64,000 nucleotides of DNA, taken from contig JASANC010001512.1 in the NCBI GenBank assembly GCA_030248135.1, forward strand, positions 1 to 64,000, written 5' to 3'. The DNA is from Theristus sp. LFF4_11. Its lineage: Eukaryota > Nematoda > Chromadorea > Monhysterida > Xyalidae. The notes beneath the pieces are model-generated. The model saw only the letters and a list, made by a program, of their open reading frames with translations. It had not been told where the DNA came from and did not search any database. Numbering within the stretch: the stretch's first letter is position 1; every line of letters begins with the position of its first letter. The translations under genes were made by a program, and so were the position numbers. This document shows, piece by piece, positions 45,472 through 56,250 of the stretch.

Positions 45472-46598
45472 ATGGTTGTGAAACAACAGAAAAAGAAACG
45501 TTCCCAACAGCCAGAAGACGACGATACAGCCGAAAACGAAAAAACGGTTTATGATCGCATTTTCGAAGCGTACTACGACAAAAATGTGGGCTTCGAAATT
45601 CAGGCGTTTCTCGACGTACGTTTCACGAATTTACAAAAACTTAAAACATCTGCAAATAGGTACCGTTTATGTTTGGTTACGTATCCGCAAGCAAACGCTG
45701 TCGTCATATGTAGCTAGTATCATAATGATTTCTCAGAAAAAGATTTTTCAAAACAATCAAAAGCGGCGATAACTGATGCTTTTGCTCTTTTCAGACAATC
45801 AAATTCAACGGTTTTCGACTGCGCGATCCTCGACTGCATTCACTGACGCATTATTTAACTCAAGTGCTGAAACGACAGCGCCGAGCTGCAAAATCAGACG
45901 ACCCACGCAAAAATGGCGTCACGAAAGAAGAGTTACACAGGTGATTTTGATTTTAGCTTGTTTGCGATGATTTTTTGCTGTTCATTGTCATGCTCCCAGT
46001 CATGCTGTTTTGCAATGTAGAAACGTTCAAAGCGTCCCGATCGGCTTGTTGCGCAAGATTCTGCAAGGCCAATGCGTCGTGAAACGTTGGAATCTGTTTA
46101 CGCAACGAATCGATGCCATCTACGATCTCTGCAAATCGGTCGATGGTGGAGAAGTAAACTTTTCCGCGGTTTTTTTGTGTTTTGAAACATTGAGTATTTT
46201 ATGTGCCATAACTTCTAGCTTAAGTCAAATTGCCTTTGATATATTTTCTACGCGATATACAGGTCACAAAAACCAATCAAGAGTTTGCGAAACAAGACCC
46301 GGATCTGTTCGGCATATCAGTTTGTTCTATCGATGGTCAACGGTAATTGTTTAAATGCTACTAAATTAGAAAAAACAAAAAAGATCGAAACCATAACTTA
46401 GGAAAAACTGGGGCGACGCATGCGAACGATTCTGCATTCACTCGATCAGCAAAGCATTTACGTATGCGATCAATTTGACCGATCTGGGATCGGAGACCGT
46501 CCACCAACACATCGGCATGGAGCCCTCTGGGCGAACGTTCGATGAAATCTGTTTGGACAAAAATGGTGACGATTTTGTTCGATTTTATTTCTCGTTCA

Positions 46599-46630
<32 letters not shown>

Positions 46631-49235
46631 CAGTTACACGCTAAAGAACGAACTGAAAATGTGGCACTGGCACGTGTCGTTCAATGTAACGTGTAGGTCA
46701 CTTGGTAAGGGCAGACCATGATTTTTAGCCTCGCTGGCAAACGGTCAGAATGGTTTTATCAGTGATTGTTGCGTCTGCAAGAAATACAAACAGTCCGCGC
46801 CATCCCATACAGCGCAAAATTTGAAATGGTTTTTATCGAGTGGCGTTGACGGATTCACTCCAATGTACAGTATTTTTCTACACAAGGCATGCCGCACAAC
46901 CCGCTGATCAACACTGGAGCCATCATCTGCGCGTCATTGGTTAAACCACATCTGTACATCGCAGATCGGTTCAATTTTGTAAGTGACTGATTCTAGCTAG
47001 CCGTACTGAAAACAGAATAACTTTGTTATTGGTTTCAGATCACAGAACAATTCTCGAAGTTAGCCGGCGGAGAATACGTCGGCTTCAATCAAGCAGCGTG
47101 CGTTGATCAGTCTTTTAGCAATACAGCCTCTGTACCTTCTTGATAAAAAAAAATTATTTCAGATTTTTGGCTGGACGAGAGAACGCCGATCGAAACTACG
47201 CGCTCGCTTATTACATGCGCGAAAACAAAGTCAATTCCTTTTTCTAAACTCAAAGTTTTCCATTGCAAGTTTCATTCAAAAAATGTGTGAACAAAGCCGC
47301 AAAAGTGCCTGCTTGTTAGCGCCGTCCTCCGCCTGTCCTGTCATTTTCAAACGACAACTCATTTTGGTGTTGTAGAACTTCAAAGAAGACGCCGACATTC
47401 GATCAGCGCTCGAGTTCTACGTGCAGCTGTGCAGCATCGAGGTCACTTGTGAATCGCTGGCCGTGATGGCAGCGACCTTGGCCAATGGAGGACGTTGCCC
47501 ATTGACAGGTGTTATCAATTGTTTAGGTTCTGCCACTCAATGGATGTGCTGACGCGAAAGGAAACTCGTTTCAATTCAAGTCGCAATTCAAATTCACCTA
47601 TGTACCTCGGTCGTGTTCAGCGGACTCAGGCCACTTTGCCAAATTTGAATTCCCGCGTCATGCATGAAACTGTTTTACCTATCTATGCGCGCATTCAGTC
47701 TCAGAACCAAAATAAAGGATTATACATTGTAGTGACAAAACAATTGTTATCACGCTTATAAAAACGCATATACTGTACAATTGTAACCACAGCCAGAGAG
47801 AATAGCGCATGCCAGTGTGTTTGCGTGCTGGTGAATGATAGTGAAACGTCGACCGACTATTCACAAAATATATGCACGACTTGCACGCAAACATTCGTCA
47901 AAGTGATGACCAATTTGTGACAAATGACCACTGTAGACGAGCAATGTCTGAGCAACGAGGCCTGCCGAAACACGCTGTCGTTGATGCATTCGTGCGGCAT
48001 GTACGACTACTCGGGCATGTATGCGTTCAAAGTGGGCATTCCGTCGAAATCGGGCATATCGGGCGGCTTGATTGTGGTCGTGCCGAATGTTTGCGGATTC
48101 GCGGTGTTCAGTCCAAACGTGAACAAAGAGTGCAACAGTGTGCGAGGCGTGAAGTTCTGCGAGGTGCGCCAGTAATTGGATCTTGTGTTTCTGCTTTCTG
48201 GTTGTGATTGATTTAGGCTGTTAAGTGCCTGTATGACTGTCGTCCACCAATTGTTTAACGCGTGCTTTGAAGGAACTCGTCAACACGTTCAACTTCCACA
48301 ACTACGACAATCTTATGCACTCCGAACGGACCAAAATCGACCCGCGGCAATGCACGCAACAGCTGCGTTGGGACAAGACCACTGATCTGCTGTTCGCCGC
48401 GAAGGCTGGCGACCTGTCGGCGCTGCGCACGTTCGTTTGCCTTGATCGAAAAAGCAATAAAAATTCTCGACACTCTTGGCATATACAGTTTTAACACGTT
48501 TTAACTCAATCTTGTGCTTGTGTCTCATACGGTCTTCGGCAGCGAATCCAAAAGTTTTCGGTGAAAACCAGTGTAGTTATCAGAGTAGAGAGCTACACTT
48601 CATTGATACTGCACAGATTCTGGCGTCACGGCGTCGACATGGACGCTGCAGACTACGACGGTCGCACGGCGTTGCACATCGCCGCCTCGGAGGGGCACAC
48701 GGAGCTGGTGCGCTTCCTGGTGCGTACGTGCAACGCGAACATCGCTGCCGTTGATCGGTGGGTGGAAGTCACTTCACGGGGAGATCCGAGATCATCAGAC
48801 TTACATTCAGGGCCTAATTTTAAGTTCACCTGTCCCACCCAACGCAAGAAAGATTAATACTTTGAAAATACATACGAAGCAAACATTTAAACAGAAAACA
48901 CGAGCTAAGCCAAAATGAGGAAAGTATACGCAATTTCGGTGGTTGTAACTGTTGCACATTTGCTTTTCTGAAGGACTTACTGAATCTGAAGTGAACTAAA
49001 CTGAAAGCAAATCTCTTTTGTACGCAGGTGTAAAAGTTGTAAACTAGATTTATTGACATGCTGTCTGTTAAACTACTAAAAGAATCAGAACTGAACACAA
49101 AACACAACTTTTAGTTGGGGCAACACGCCCGTTGAAGATGCGCGATCGTTTGACCATCCAGATTGCGAACGAATCATGCTACGCATATTTTCGAAAAAGA
49201 GCGTATGGGCTCAACAGCCGACAGTCACCGAGTGA
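45472..49235 (+). CDS. Glutaminase-like paralogue, copy B (degenerate substrate site), 13 exons, 554 aa
   Basis: Tandem paralogue of copy A; many exon lengths are identical (80, 164, 92, 59, 67 and 141 nt). Exons: 45472-45615, 45795-45940, 46021-46153, 46263-46342, 46402-46565, 46887-46978, 47039-47097, 47163-47229, 47376-47508, 47937-48163, 48273-48430, 48617-48757, 49115-49235. Copy A exons 10 and 11 are fused here and one intron has moved. Ser-x-x-Lys is kept ([13 protein letters not shown]), as are [13 protein letters not shown], [17 protein letters not shown] and ankyrin ([20 protein letters not shown]) blocks. However, the residues matching human Y249, E381 and V484 are Thr, Gly (AGRENADRN) and Ile. 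The start is the ATG at 45472 ([18 protein letters not shown]), which lacks a mitochondrial-type leader. The frame is intact, so a pseudo-enzyme or altered substrate is more likely than a pseudogene. Confidence 0.9.
46602..46630 (+). repeat. (CA)n microsatellite in a glutaminase B intron
   Basis: About 14 uninterrupted CA dinucleotides. Confidence 0.9.
47590..47720 (+). repeat. Dispersed repeat shared with 8400-8530
   Basis: TTTGAATTCCCGCGTC(A/C)T, GCATGAAACTGTTTTACCTA and CTATGCGCGCATTCAGTCTC occur here and, slightly changed, at about 8450-8515. Inverted or partial versions occur near 30600 and 41010-41070. Probably one end of a MITE family. It lies in glutaminase B intron 9; the relative at 8.4 kb lies in CIR1 intron 2. 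Confidence 0.55.
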
Positions 49236-49741
49236 AGCTTCTTGCGGAAACAGAGCGAGTTTTTGAGTTTTGAGTTACATTTGAAATGCTTCCAGTTCCT
49301 TTTGTTTGCTATTTCAGACAATTTTGGTGGAGGGAATAATACATCTGTGAACATCATTGCCAACCGAAATAGCTTCTATAGTTCAGTTCATTATTGTTGT
49401 TACGCATTAGAGACAATAGCTGTCAAATTGAATCGTATTATTACTTTTCAATTTACACTGTCAAATGAAATTGTATGGCATGTTTAGCTCGAGCAATTTA
49501 AACAAAAAAGACACACAAATTACATTCAAATCTTAAACACAAAGTTCACAAAATTACAAAAAATAATACCCATCATTTTGTTGTATATAACGTCTCATCA
49601 ATAGAAGTAATTTATAAAAAGTATGGCAAAAACAAACAATCTGTTTAAAAATTGGCGCAGTTTGGTGAACAGTCAAACACACAAAACTACGCCACAACTA
49701 AGTCGAAAGGTGCAACAGACTGTTGCTGCAAGTGGTTTTTA
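49236..49741. other. Convergent 3' intergenic region
   Basis: Between the stop codons of glutaminase B (+) and IFT54 (-). AT-rich with no other feature seen. Both genes must end their transcripts within these 506 bases. Confidence 0.5.
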
Positions 49742-52700
49742 CTACCTTGCCACCGTTTGAATGAATGAATCTAGTTGACTCTCATTTGCCAAAATTCTGC
49801 CGCGCGTTGCCGCAATTTCCTCTTGTGTCTGACGAATCTCGCTTTCCATTTCAATGATTTTCGCCTGAAATTCAACATTTCTGGTTAATTTCATGTCTAA
49901 ACTTTAGTAACAGTTCCATCTCTTTTTTGCTAATGTAAACTCAAACCTTCAGTAATTCCGTGTGCGTGCTCTGCGTCGTGGCGCGCAGCTGTTGCAGCGT
50001 CTGCATGTTTGTCTTGTACTCATTTTTCCATGTTTCGTTCTCTTTCAACATGCTGTCGATGTCTTCCTGCAGTGGTTTTCATTCAGCATGTTCAGTATCA
50101 AATTTTTAAGCTAAACGGAGAAGACAAAACTGAATAACATCAGTTGCAGTGCAGTGGTGAACAAAACTGCCCTTTGGTGCGCACCTGCATGTAATCGAGT
50201 AGTCGAGAGAGCGGATGCGTCAATCGCGTCAACCCCTGAACGCTGTTTTTGATCTTGTCCACTTCGGCCCGCGTCTTCTCGCGCTCCTTCTCGTCAAAAA
50301 CCACCGTCGTCACCCGTTGCTGGTTGGAGTCCAATTGGCCGGCAGTTTCGTCTAATTCTTTTTTCGTTTCAAGAATCTTTCGCACCAGCCCGCCGTGTTC
50401 TTCAGCATCCAACTCAGCTGCGTCCGCACCACCCTCACCGAACCAGCCGCTGGCGCCAGCGTCGTGCGTCGCCGGTTGCTCTTCAACCACAAAATCGTCT
50501 GAAAAATACATCCGTTTGTTGTCAGTCTTTTCCGGTGATGTTCTTCAATGAATTGAAATTTCTTCGGTTCCATTAACCAAATGCAAACGCGGAGTAATAC
50601 GAACTAAAACCTGAAGGTATTATCTGGAAGACGGCAAATGAGCGGAGTGCATTCACGATGTCAGTAGAATGACGCAAGCAAAAGCACCAACCAGCATCGG
50701 CATCTTCGTTCCGCGTGTCCGCAATCAGATTCGGAGCCGTTGGCGCGTTGCTCGGATCGAGCGCGGCAGCAGCTGCAGCAGTCGACGGCGGCTGCTCTGT
50801 CGACGCCACGGCAGTGTGCTCCTCTGGCGCCAATTCGCGACGTTTGATTCGTGGCGCACGCCGTGCCGCCGCAGTGCCCGGACGCTGACCCAGTGATGTG
50901 CCCGGACGAGGGCCCGTCGATGTGCCTTACAAAAGAGACGTGACGTTTTCGTTTTAAGTTTGACTTGCGTTTCCCAAATATGCGAAAGATGAAAACTTTA
51001 CTACATCTAAAACGTCAACCTGGTCTGCCCATTGCGGTTCCCGGGCGCGGCGGCGACCGCGCCGGAATTGGCTGCTCTAAGTCAAGGTCATGTTCGTTGC
51101 TGATTGCTGCCGGCTCGGACGGCAACTGTGTCACGGGCTCGTGCAAGTCCGGCTCTGAAAATACGTAGAAGACACATCAAGTCATGAAAATCTGCAAATC
51201 ATGCAAAATCAAAATCAGTTGTGAAAATACCGTCATGGACTTCGTCGTGTTGTTTTGGGGTTTCGAGGCCGCTATCTTCAGCGATGCTCGTTCGTTCTAC
51301 GCTGAGTCTTCGCTGCTTTAATTCAGCGATCTCCGTTTCTTGGTTACTCAAATCGGCAGCGGCGATATCAGACCCGTTAATTTCAAGACGGTCAACAACA
51401 TTTTGATCCCCTTCACGATCAACAACAACGGAACCGTTCATGTGCTCGCTCTTGCGTTTTGATGATTTTTTCAAAGACGAATCATGTTTTTTCGTCTCCT
51501 TTTTGTCTTTCTCTCTATGTTTCTCCTTTTTCTCTTTTTTATCGTCATCTTTGTTTGATTTTTCTCGGTGTAGTTTTTTGTCCGATGATGTTTTGCTGGA
51601 TGACTTGCTCTTTTTGTCATCTGATTCGTGTTTCTTTGACGATGGCGATTTTTTGTCGACCTCGTTTTTTGGTTTTTTCTCGCGCTCCTTACTTCGATGA
51701 TGAGATTTTTCCGCTGTTTTTTCTTTCGATTCGCGTTCAGTTGATTTGCTGCCGCTACGGCGTTTCGTTGTTTTGTCTGTTTTTGGCGCAGTCACTTTTT
51801 TGTCTTTAATGGTTGCTGGTTTGTCGAACGAGCGTTGACGTTCCGGTTCCAGTCCAGCTTCGATTGTTGTTGCAGTGTTCTTGATTGTTGCTGAGCTTCG
51901 ACGATTTTCTTTGTTTGAACCAGCCGATGAGCTGGCACCGGTTGAACCGTCGTATTTTTCTCCGGCTGAAATGAAAATGAGATTAGTGAGACTGCCAAAC
52001 AAAATTGTCTTAAAAACTCCAGTAACAATCATTCAAGGCGACAAAAGAGCGGAAAGCTGGAAAACGATCGGCAATCAAGTTACCCCACACGCACAGAATG
52101 GCCGAGTAAACTTTTTCAGTTCGCAAGGAACGCGCGAAAATTGAATGAAAGAAAAAGACATTCGGAAAGAAACCCAATTCTGTGTCAAATTTGACGTTGT
52201 TTTACGATTCGTGCTGTTATGTTGATTCTTTCTCCTTTGCCCATACGATTGGAAATTATTTTGGCATTCTTGAAAAAAAACAGCTTTTGGTTTGCGGTTA
52301 ATCCCGTCTGGGTAGAGACTAGGACTGCCTTATTTATTCGGCCATACTGTAACTGTTAGTGTAGTTGTGTGGATGAATGATAACGGTTTTTCTAATATGA
52401 AATAACAGTTTTTTCTAATCTAATGAATGATAATATAAAGCCCAGAAGCGTCAGGAACAGCTTTTCTTGATATGATACTTACAAATGTTACCAATATTAC
52501 ACAATATTATTTTGAAACAGTTCCTAAAGAAAGTCATCAGAATGAAACTCGTTACCCACCGTCAACTTTTGCGACGATCTCGGCACTGTTGATGTTGCGC
52601 GCGTTTCTGGCTACGCTGGCGAGCGTTTGCAGCAACTGGTTCGTCTTTTCAGCCTCCATGCCGGCGACCACCTTGGACGCTTTCAAGTCGTCGAATTTTC

Positions 52701-53211
52701 GCTCTGCTCCGAATTCGAGCGCGTCGATCAGAGTTTGCACAAACTTCAGTTTCGCCTCTCTCGTTTTCAGTTTCTCGGCTTTGCTCAGTTCGTCGGGAAG
52801 TAGACCCTGGGTAGGTAGTTATGGTGAACATATCATTGCAACCAAAAGGGACAGATGTCATTTGAACACGAGAAGGTCACAGAAACGAGTGCGTTGCACG
52901 TTTCTGCTCGCCTGACCAATCAGCGCTAACTGTAGAAATCTGCACTTGATTTCGTGGAGTGCCACAAAACTGCGGACCCGTGGAGTTTGCAGTTGTTAGG
53001 ATTGAAGAAAAATAAGAATCCTCTCCACCGTCTGTTATTCCACAATCCACATGCCATTTTTTACCTTGAATATGCCGCTGCGTCTCTGGGTTTCTGTGAA
53101 CACATCATGGATGAACCGCAGAGGGGGCCGTTCGAGCAACTGGTCAGTGAGCGGGGGCTTGTCAATGACGCCCTCAAACGCCTTGCGTGTCGCGTTGCAG
53201 TAGGCAGACAT
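49742..53211 (-). CDS. TRAF3IP1: IFT54 / TRAF3IP1 intraflagellar transport protein, 8 exons, 684 aa
   Basis: IFT-B complex subunit needed to build cilia; the N-terminal calponin-homology-like domain binds tubulin and the C-terminal coiled coil binds IFT20 (family knowledge). Exons from the start: 53065-53211, 52560-52806, 51231-51965, 51020-51154, 50692-50925, 50185-50498, 49947-50066, 49742-49864; phases agree and total 685 codons. The N-terminus (MSAYCNATRKAFEGVIDKPP, then LTDQLLERPPLRFIHDVFTE) and VAGMEAEKTNQLLQTLA match the family domain. The middle is a long Lys/Ser/Glu-rich disordered region (735-nt exon). ARRAPRIKRRE is the conserved RPAPPRVKR-type motif. GLVRKILETKKELDET begins the C-terminal coiled coil, ending SFIQTVAR. 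Length is typical of the family. Presence of this gene implies ciliated cells. Confidence 0.95.
52095..52350 (+). repeat. Dispersed repeat, copy 2 (pair with 38500-38765), in an IFT54 intron
   Basis: Same ordered landmarks as the 38.5 kb copy (AATGGCCGAGTA, GAAACCCAATTCTGTGTCAA, ATTCTTTCTCC, GGACTGCCTTATTTATTC). Located between exons 2 and 3 of IFT54. Confidence 0.6.
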
Positions 53212-54848
53212 TGATGTTTTCCAATATTGATTTGTATGGATTTTTGATTCTACATATTTGTTCGAGACGGCTGGAAGTAAATTTAGGATTACAACCAGAC
53301 TCGAAAACGTCTTAAAATATCAAACACAAGAAAAAAACTTTAAACTTGAACGACCAATCAGCTTGTTCAATTCAGAATGCGCCAATGGGACGGAATTTTT
53401 GTCATAGAAAAAATGATGCAGAAGTTTTTTTGAAACCGGACAAAAAGCCTGCAGATGTAGAAACTAAGGTGTGATTCATTCAAATCCAAGCAAGAAAGGA
53501 AACCGAACGTAACGAGTTGTTTAACAAGGTAAAATGTTTAAAGGTTGCCCTTGGCCCTTGTTGACGAGCACAAGAAAATATCGTCTAGCTGCATAATGAT
53601 TTTTGAAACTAACTCTCTTTCATATATTGATCAACACCTAGTTATTCCAGTCATTTCCGGTTTGGCAACAGATTCAGTGAAAGCAGGAAGGCACTTTTGT
53701 CACTTTATTGATGCAGGTCTATCACATGTGTTCAAACAAAGCGAGTGTTTTAATAATGAAACCTTGTTTGACTCAAGACTTAACCTCAACCTGAAACCTC
53801 AACCTCAAATACTGATCGGCTACATTGTATCCTGCACACTAAAATTGACTAAACATGCATGGTCGCAAAAAAATGCGGAACACCTTAAAAAATTTCACGC
53901 TCAAACTATCGTTCAAAAAGTTGGAGAGTGGTGGAAAAGGCGATTTGTATTGATGTGGCATCACAGGTTACATAACGGCAGCTTATCTGAAGCTGACGCT
54001 AAGCATTTTGAAATATACACATGCACACAATGCCTGATGAAACGTTGAAACTCATGGCTTTTACAGGGCACACGGTGTCATACCGTATTGGGTCTCAACA
54101 CGATCTTGTCCCACTGATGCCTGATTTTCAGGGTGAAGACGAGAAATTATTTTTTTAAAGTATCGAACGATTGGAAATTGCCTGGCCAGCGAACGTGCCT
54201 GGTAATTGCGAATATGTTTGTAGCAGCTGAGATCGTGTCGAGAGTCGTCGCCGCAGAACAAGCGCACACTGTGCGAATTGCATCGTTTTCGATTTTACGT
54301 TCCGTGAGCTTTATGCGAGTGCTTGAAGTCCATGTTACCATGGCGACAGCAGTGAAACTAAAAACGCTCTCAACAACCCGACGGAGCACCTGTATGCCTG
54401 TTATCACCGTTGTCACTGGTCAAGTCCTCAATTTCGTAATATACCTAGTCGTCGTCAGAAAAAATAAAGAATAAACAAAACGGTTCTTGTTTTTTGTCGC
54501 TTTTTGCATCCTTTACTGAGTCAAATTGTTAGATTGCTTGCCGACCGACCAGACCATGCGAATGCCCTCCTTACTTTTGCCGACTGACAGCGGATTGCAT
54601 TGAATTTATGGACTTGTAGATTGGCAGCAGGCGCCAGGGACTTGCTTGCTCCAGTGTGCATGTGCCACCATTCTCAAATACACATGTGTTCACCCCGCGT
54701 GCAAATGGACGATGTGGCTTCCAATGCGCTTGGGAAAACTCATTTCAAAAGAAAGTCGTCGTGAGAATTAGCTCTTGCTTCGACGGGCATTCGCCGCGAC
54801 TGCGGCCGGTGTGTCCCAAAAAACGCCTAAAAATTGAGTTCTGTCTGG
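53212..54848. other. Upstream of IFT54; no gene confirmed
   Basis: Probably contains the IFT54 promoter at its left end. A plus-strand frame runs open from about 53545 to 54048 but lacks an ATG near its start and any family resemblance. A TACCGTATTGGGTCTCAACA-type MITE end lies at 54082, with a possible inverted partner (GAGATCGTGTCGAGAGTC) at 54230, which would make a roughly 165-bp element. Confidence 0.4.
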
Positions 54849-55019
54849 CTACAGTCTAACTCAGTAACAATCCAACCAGCTGATTGGTTGGTGATCGTGA
54901 CGCACGCATTCTGTGCAGACCAAACGCCGCCTTTCCACAGCAATGTCTACACAGAATGCATGCATCACGTGATCACCAACCAATCAGCTAGTTGGATACG
55001 TTATAGAATTAGACCGCAG
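54849..55019. mobile_element. 171-bp MITE of the GAACTC/ATTGGTTGG family
   Basis: The left arm contains CTACAGTCTAACTC then ATCCAACCAGCTGATTGGTT then GGTGATC. The inverted right arm contains CTGCGGTCTAATTC then ATCCAACTAGCTGATTGGTT then GGTGATC, giving arms of about 70 bp with a short loop. Related to 40537-40730 and 7722-7836. Confidence 0.8.
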
Positions 55020-56250
55020 TATTTTCATAACATTCAACTGCTATGATGTGTCGCAGTTGTATTTGCGTCATACCATTCATGAAAACAAACATGCATAATC
55101 GGCTTCTACTTTGCGTCGAGGTTTTAATCATAATAATTTTGTTGTTATTAATCTGCTCAGAACGTGTTGCAAAAGCCGAGATCAGCCGCATGCACGCAGA
55201 AAAACAATGCACATTTTTAAATGCACATGTTCGTGCACTTCAGTTCAATTCAGGTTCACTTCAGAAGAAAAAGAAGAAAATAAGACAAAAGCGCACGGGT
55301 TTGTGCATGTGTAGTGCACGAACATGTGCACGGACATGTGCATCAAGATGCGCATTTTTTATTCTGCATGTGTGTTGCATGCATGTGACATTTGCTCTGC
55401 AAACAGAACTTTCCAAAAAAATTGCATCAATAAATTCAGTTAAATCAATTTTTATGACGTACTACAGAAATTACCCTGACCAAGCAATAGCCATGGTGAT
55501 TCCAAAAAATATCGATACAACAGTAAAATCCTAAGCAATCATAAGCAAGTTCGGCAGCATGTGAGAAAGAAAGAATCGCTTTTCTTGAACAAACGTTGAA
55601 AGACAGTGAATATTGAAGTTGTACACTACGGAAAGATTAAAAAAAGAACGAAAAAAGTCAGAGAACGAGAAAGTCGTCAATGCCTAGAAAGGATTTCGTC
55701 GAGGAAAGGAATAAATAAATAGTGGGCGTGATTTCAGAAAAAAATGAAAACTGCACGGAAAGCTTTAAAAACATCATCTCACGGATTACCAGCCATAGGA
55801 GGTGGTTCACAAAAAAAATCAATAAACTCAAATTCACCGGTTCACAGGCTTCGTCAGAATCGAAAAAAGAGAAAAAACATGAAAATCAAAACAAAGATAC
55901 AGCAGAGCACGCTAAATTTCACCCGCGTGAATTTTCAGAGGCATATTTTTTCAAAAATACGACAGTTTTCTGCTTCTCGAAAAACAATCTTTTATTATTG
56001 CGTCGTGCTTGTTGCAAGTGCCAACCTCCAACCTTCAGGCGTAACAATTCGGTGCCCATGGTTTTGGTCTGGTCTGAATATGCATTGCACCGTGGACTGC
56101 ATCGAGACCCCACATAACAACTGTGAGCATTTGGTGGGCCGGGCTCACAACACGAAAGCGTTGACATTCGCGCACATGCGAAACGCACCGCAATAAAAAA
56201 TTGCTATCGCGAGAATAAACCCCAATCAAATCACTAAACAAACTCGCCGT
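55020..56250. other. No gene confirmed
   Basis: An ATG-initiated plus-strand frame of 163 codons (55043-55534) has a hydrophobic stretch (VEVLIIIILLLLICSE) and a cysteine-rich part generated by TGTGCA-type simple sequence. I regard it as chance. The rest has no exon or repeat I recognise. Confidence 0.35.

Noticed and set aside
51440..51809. Plus-strand Phe/Ser/Leu-rich frames
   Set aside because: Antisense to the Lys/Ser/Glu-rich exon of IFT54.
53545..54048. 167-codon open frame on the plus strand upstream of IFT54
   Set aside because: It does not begin with ATG, has no recognisable domain, and lacks splice partners. Long open frames by chance are possible in this sequence.
55043..55534. 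163-codon ATG frame with a hydrophobic segment and many cysteines
   Set aside because: The cysteines come from TGTGCA-type simple sequence. There is no family resemblance or splice context.
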